DNA of 62,047 nucleotides from Roseofilum capinflatum BLCC-M114 (GTDB lineage Bacteria; Cyanobacteriota; Cyanobacteriia; Cyanobacteriales; Desertifilaceae), in the NCBI RefSeq assembly GCF_030068505.1, contig NZ_JAQOSO010000017.1:1-62047 (forward strand), read 5' to 3'. Both the position numbers and the translations under genes were made by a program. Shown piece by piece: positions 59,601-62,047 of this stretch. Under the pieces are notes generated by a model that searched no databases, was not told the DNA's origin, and was given only the letters and a program-made list of their open reading frames with translations. Positions within the stretch are counted from its first letter, which is position 1; each line of letters starts with the position of its first letter.

Positions 59601-62047
59601 CAACTATTGTTGTAGATATCAATGTTCTGATTTTCATGGGCAATGACATCAGCAATTTCCTGGAGTTTAAACCCATCCGAGCCAATTCTTAAGCCCGCCC
59701 AAGATGCTCCCGGAGCTACTCCACTCGTACCCTCTGTGGCATTGGTTTTGCCTACAGCTACGCCAGCAACTTGCGTGCCATGATGATTCTCTAGGGTCAT
59801 GTCTAGAGACCATTTGACGACTGTACCTTGAGTCTGCTTGCTGGTATTGTCAAAAATTAATTCCCACTTACTATTTCCATCCTCTCCAACATTATGATTG
59901 ACCATTTCACGATCGAAAATATCAATGCTATAGGTATGTTTGCCATTCTGGAAATTGGAGATTTCATATTCGGTATTCCAAGGACTCTTGAGCTTGACGT
60001 TCAAATCTTTGATGTTGCCCTGGGTGAGAGCAAAATCAATATTTAAGTCTAAGTTTTGCAAAATCCCTGAGAATCTTTGATTGTCTAGTCTATCATCACC
60101 CTCTAAAGCGATTATTGTGCGGGAAGTTTTCTTGGCTCCAACAGGAGGTACAGTTTCTTTCTCTCGATACTCAATTCGCGTCGTGAGGGTCTTGGTTTGA
60201 TTTCCATCTTGAACGTTCTTGGAATCGAGTTCATCGAAATCTTTGCTCAAATTGTCGAGATAATTGTCTTTGAGATCGGGATGATTTTGGTCAAATCCAT
60301 CATCGACGATACCAATAACAACCCCTGCTCCAGTCACGTTATGAATATTCCAAGCTTCTTGAACAGACATATCGATTTCAGGCACTGAACTGGATGGATT
60401 AAGTTTATTTTGTCCAGTATTGTCAAGATGCCAAGGTAAGTTGAAGAATTCTGCATCCACTGCAACTAAGGGATAGGCAAATTCGATCGCCCCCACACTG
60501 GCAAATTTGTCCCCAATCTCATCGGGATCGATTCCTTCAGGGAATTCCCAGATGTAAGTGTTGGGAATATGTCCAGTTTCTCTCAAGGAAACCGCATCGA
60601 GTTGGGTAGCCAATTCCTCAGAAAACTCTCCATTACGGACGCTAACGACCCACTGTTGGGCGGATTCGAGTTCTTCGCGGGTATAGCGTTCTAGGTTAAC
60701 AGAACGCTCTAATGACCATCGGACGCGATCGCTCAATTCCTCTCCCTCATCCAAGGACAACACCGTAAATTTTTCTACCCTATGCTCGGAAACTCGACCA
60801 TCATTATCTTCAGCAACTATCCTGAGTCGATAATGACCAGGTTCTAAGGACTCTTTGCGATAATTGAATTCAATGCGATCGCCACTATCATCCTTTAGCT
60901 CAACTTCATCAGTAACATTAAACTCTTCTCCAGTCTCCGTTTCCAAGAAGATTTTTACACTCTCAAGATCGATATCATCTAAACCATCGACATCGCTCAG
61001 AGTTCCATAAATGGAAATGGGTTCGCGAGGATTATAAAATTGGTTGATGCTGGTTAAATAGGTTTCGGGTTGACCATAATCGAGGATGGCTTGACCTAAC
61101 TCTGTATCTTGCCACACCATTCCAGGGTCAATGAGATTGTCAATATGGTCGGCTTTACCTTTTGCTCCTTTAACTCGGAAAATGAGATCGTTGTAATCTT
61201 TGTCTGAATTCCTATCGACATCCAAATCTTCCCAAGCAAAGGTCTGTCCTTCTCCCGTTGTATCAGCGAGTTGCTGAGAGTCTAGGGAGAACATGAGGGG
61301 GCGATCGGGATTGTCAACAGCCCATTCAATCTTGCCTTTGGGAGCAAGGACAACGGCAAATTTTTCTCCAGGTTGCATCTGCACTGTTTTCGCACCAGAA
61401 TAGTCTCCAGAGTTGCGGTCAACTTCGCCTAATTCTCCCGTGAATTTCGCGCCTTCTGTGCGATCGGAAATGATGATTTGACCTAAATCTGAGTCATCGG
61501 TAATGCGCTGCAAAACTTCAGTTCTAAATTCTTCGGAATTAGGATCGAGATCTTCTAAGCCTTCTAAACTAAAGATGGCAACTTCGCCTTTATATCCACC
61601 ACCATCAAAGAGGAAATCAACGGTAACTTCTCCAGTTTCGCCAACGATAAATTCACCGGTTTTTAGCTCTTCTAATGTCCCAGAGGTAGGGACGATCGCC
61701 TGTTCGACGCTATCGATAACAGCGATATCTTCAGTAGGGGTATCGGGGTTGGGGCGATCGCCCTCTAATTCTGTATCATCAACATCCTCACCTGTCCCAG
61801 ATGTAGGGGCGAACGGCCGTTCGCCCCTACCGTTATTGCTAATGGCAATATCTTCAGTGGGAGTTTCGGTAGTGGGGCGATCGCCCTCTTCTCCCTTATC
61901 CTCAACCGAGTTATCTTCCGTAGGAGTATCGGTAGTGGGGCGATCGCCATCGCCATACGGAGCCTTATCGCCCTCTAATTCTGTATCATCACCATCCTCA
62001 CCTGTCCCAGATGTAGGGGCGAACGGCCGTTCGCCCCTACCGTTATC
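56630..62047 (-). CDS. Giant surface subtilase (DUF4114, S8, P-domains, Calx-beta, XDD3-like), 5' end outside window
   Basis: The frame is open to the right edge with no in-frame ATG, GTG or TTG before the TTG at 61511-61513, which is clearly internal, so 1,805 residues are seen and the N-terminus is missing. In order: an acidic repeat segment (61,690-62,047); DUF4114-like ('VLAPKGKIEWAVDN', 'DLDVDRNSDKDYNDLIF'); an inhibitor-like prodomain; subtilase S8 with Asp in 'GIVDDGFDQNHPDL' (codon 60302-60304), His in 'HHGTQVAGVA' (59780-59782), Asn in 'YNNSWG' and Ser in 'GGTSASAPMVSG' (58793-58795). P/proprotein-convertase-like modules lie between Asp and His, between Asn and Ser, and after Ser. 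Then come a Calx-beta domain and a C-terminus like exosortase-dependent XDD3 proteins ('GTIYEMYGMAVKEDPETGRI'). No sorting tail is intact. Secreted protease. Confidence 0.85.
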   Translation of the reverse strand, partial: DNGRGERPFAPTSGTGEDGDDTELEGDKAPYGDGDRPTTDTPTEDNSVEDKGEEGDRPTTETPTEDIAISNNGRGERPFAPTSGTGEDVDDTELEGDRPNPDTPTEDIAVIDSVEQAIVPTSGTLEELKTGEFIVGETGEVTVDFLFDGGGYKGEVAIFSLEGLEDLDPNSEEFRTEVLQRITDDSDLGQIIISDRTEGAKFTGELGEVDRNSGDYSGAKTVQMQPGEKFAVVLAPKGKIEWAVDNPDRPLMFSLDSQQLADTTGEGQTFAWEDLDVDRNSDKDYNDLIFRVKGAKGKADHIDNLIDPGMVWQDTELGQAILDYGQPETYLTSINQFYNPREPISIYGTLSDVDGLDDIDLESVKIFLETETGEEFNVTDEVELKDDSGDRIEFNYRKESLEPGHYRLRIVAEDNDGRVSEHRVEKFTVLSLDEGEELSDRVRWSLERSVNLERYTREELESAQQWVVSVRNGEFSEELATQLDAVSLRETGHIPNTYIWEFPEGIDPDEIGDKFASVGAIEFAYPLVAVDAEFFNLPWHLDNTGQNKLNPSSSVPEIDMSVQEAWNIHNVTGAGVVIGIVDDGFDQNHPDLKDNYLDNLSKDFDELDSKNVQDGNQTKTLTTRIEYREKETVPPVGAKKTSRTIIALEGDDRLDNQRFSGILQNLDLNIDFALTQGNIKDLNVKLKSPWNTEYEISNFQNGKHTYSIDIFDREMVNHNVGEDGNSKWELIFDNTSKQTQGTVVKWSLDMTLENHHGTQVAGVAVGKTNATEGTSGVAPGASWAGLRIGSDGFKLQEIADVIAHENQNIDIYNNSWGVGFFPNALTGFEQNIEDATKDGRGGSGNIFVFSAGNSGEDGDNVNYNPLANSRHTIAVAAVDHTGKQAIYSTPGAPILVAAPSEKVHKFSYNSQNTSSLPPNGQTQQFYLDDIQGFPDKIDDLQVLLNIDRHHYEDLSVSLVHEVGNQQTRVKLFSDVPFTRISPKNSLFKHETSILFDDLADRDLPSQTVPFHGAFKPAESLDIFAGADPNGKWFLEIENKPGGKSIGGTLEDWSLIVNTGGIKTTDIQGAEGVTNGGYTSSFGGTSASAPMVSGVIALMLEANPNLTWRDVQHILVETADKNDEQGGNWETNLANHDVSYKYGFGVVNTEQAVAKAKDWELVDLEDKVGHKEEKRVGKPIPEGNQPLTVSLDVQESINVEWVEVMVNIDHDDIDNLKIELVHRQDGKESSSELLIGGENADQSFPGDYIEDLDQWVFTSPRHWGEDSRGTWELRVVDRVPNTKPGVSEVGNLLSWKLNIYGTDPNAVNQPPELTSVNPLAQATQKSPFTISYEDLLAASDAEDPDKDIISFEVSNPVNGTLRKDGAVINPGETVELKAGETLEWTPDSAGDEVPAFQVRASDGELFSDTPVDVNIQVEPLPTVILDISSSTVSEVQRRGLFWVELPGGALTQDITVNYTVQGTATNGTDYQTLTGSVTIPAGSVFAPIWINLQDDDQFEGDETVVITLAEGTGYVGDTNTSHTITILDDEVADPLKGWTYATDVGHDSVAGTEAFDGTTKVGGTIYEMYGMAVKEDPETGRIWVALNSNLPITGRTVPTSWSQTFSPFLTFNVPDGNVGWGDMFFDFSGTGNFQNALDSGQMFGVRFADTNDSGVEAGVYRGVSGKSVVSENAGFWNLDSHNSYVVNNGIGLDSSMGDLAWHDSYYYPYDRPGLKMPNVIDSGERVGAVAIHNRTELENQGFDPSQFTQLGDEIFGFSFQKPDGMTGDFIATILKECINDGMALRSSFASGTKGPKASVGIGAIRL
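61770..62047. repeat. 210-bp coding tandem repeat containing two 28-bp palindromes
   Basis: The segment around 61770-61838 recurs at 61980-62047 almost unchanged (period 210 bp, 70 codons). Each copy contains the 28-bp palindrome (61803-61830, 62013-62040), read in frame as GRGERPFAPT, and an Asp/Glu-rich stretch with GGCGATCGCCCC (EGDRPTT). It lies in the N-terminal part of the surface subtilase and probably continues past the right edge. Confidence 0.85.

Noticed and set aside
56857-61513. Starting the subtilase at the TTG at 61,513
   Set aside because: The same frame continues open to the window edge with clearly protein-like sequence, so the true start is outside the window.

Overview
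The window is a 62 kb piece of cyanobacterial chromosome. The evidence is the very frequent GCGATCGC (HIP1) octamer; an NDH-1 subunit NdhD followed by a ChpX/ChpY-type CO2 hydration protein; a CmpR/NdhR-like LysR regulator; a DUF3536 GH57 enzyme; TPR, GGDEF/EAL and kinase-ATPase-GAF signalling giants; and exosortase- and haemagglutinin-type surface proteins. Heptamer tandem repeats and palindromic dispersed repeats fit a filamentous, Oscillatoriales-like genome, but the genus cannot be fixed from the sequence. No tRNA, rRNA, CRISPR array or intact insertion sequence was seen.

Layout. 0-4.7 kb: a TPR protein carrying two glycosyltransferase-like domains, and small unknown genes. 4.7-8.5 kb: an MNT-type nucleotidyltransferase convergent with a STAND ATPase, bracketed by two inverted copies of a mobile-looking repeat. 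8.5-13.8 kb: a Ser/Thr kinase-ATPase-GAF-SpoIIE phosphatase giant. 14.1-20.7 kb: a GH57/DUF3536 enzyme, a Ser/Pro-rich membrane protein, then ndhD and the CO2 hydration protein. 20.75-28.6 kb: an accessory island with a PIN toxin-antitoxin pair, a two-gene helicase-nuclease plus unknown-protein operon, and a Uma2 nuclease. 28.9-32.6 kb: the LysR regulator, small exported proteins and a SRPBCC protein. 33-39.2 kb: gltB and gltD. 39.3-46 kb: RecQ, Dabb protein, Ppx and a GGDEF/EAL protein. 46.7-62 kb: a cell-surface region with an RTX protein, a haemagglutinin-like TpsA protein, a PEP-CTERM-like protein and a giant subtilase that runs off the right edge. A PLP lyase, a delta-9-type desaturase and a DUF4351 protein lie between them.

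Most interesting. (1) The AT-rich operon at 21,499-27,754 encodes an SF2 helicase fused to a C-terminal PD-(D/E)XK nuclease, followed after 10 bases by a 777-residue protein of no obvious family. The lengths, pairing and architecture, and a C-terminus reminiscent of a PIWI domain, suggest a divergent DdmDE-like (Argonaute-like plus helicase-nuclease) anti-plasmid or anti-phage system. The 6.3 kb it occupies contain no HIP1 site. (2) The subtilase at the right end seems to carry P-domain-like modules inserted between its catalytic residues. (3) A 28-bp perfect palindrome occurs between convergent genes, where one copy supplies a stop codon, and also in frame inside the subtilase gene. (4) A transposon-like inverted repeat pair frames the nucleotidyltransferase/STAND locus, and one copy has rewritten the C-terminus of a small gene.
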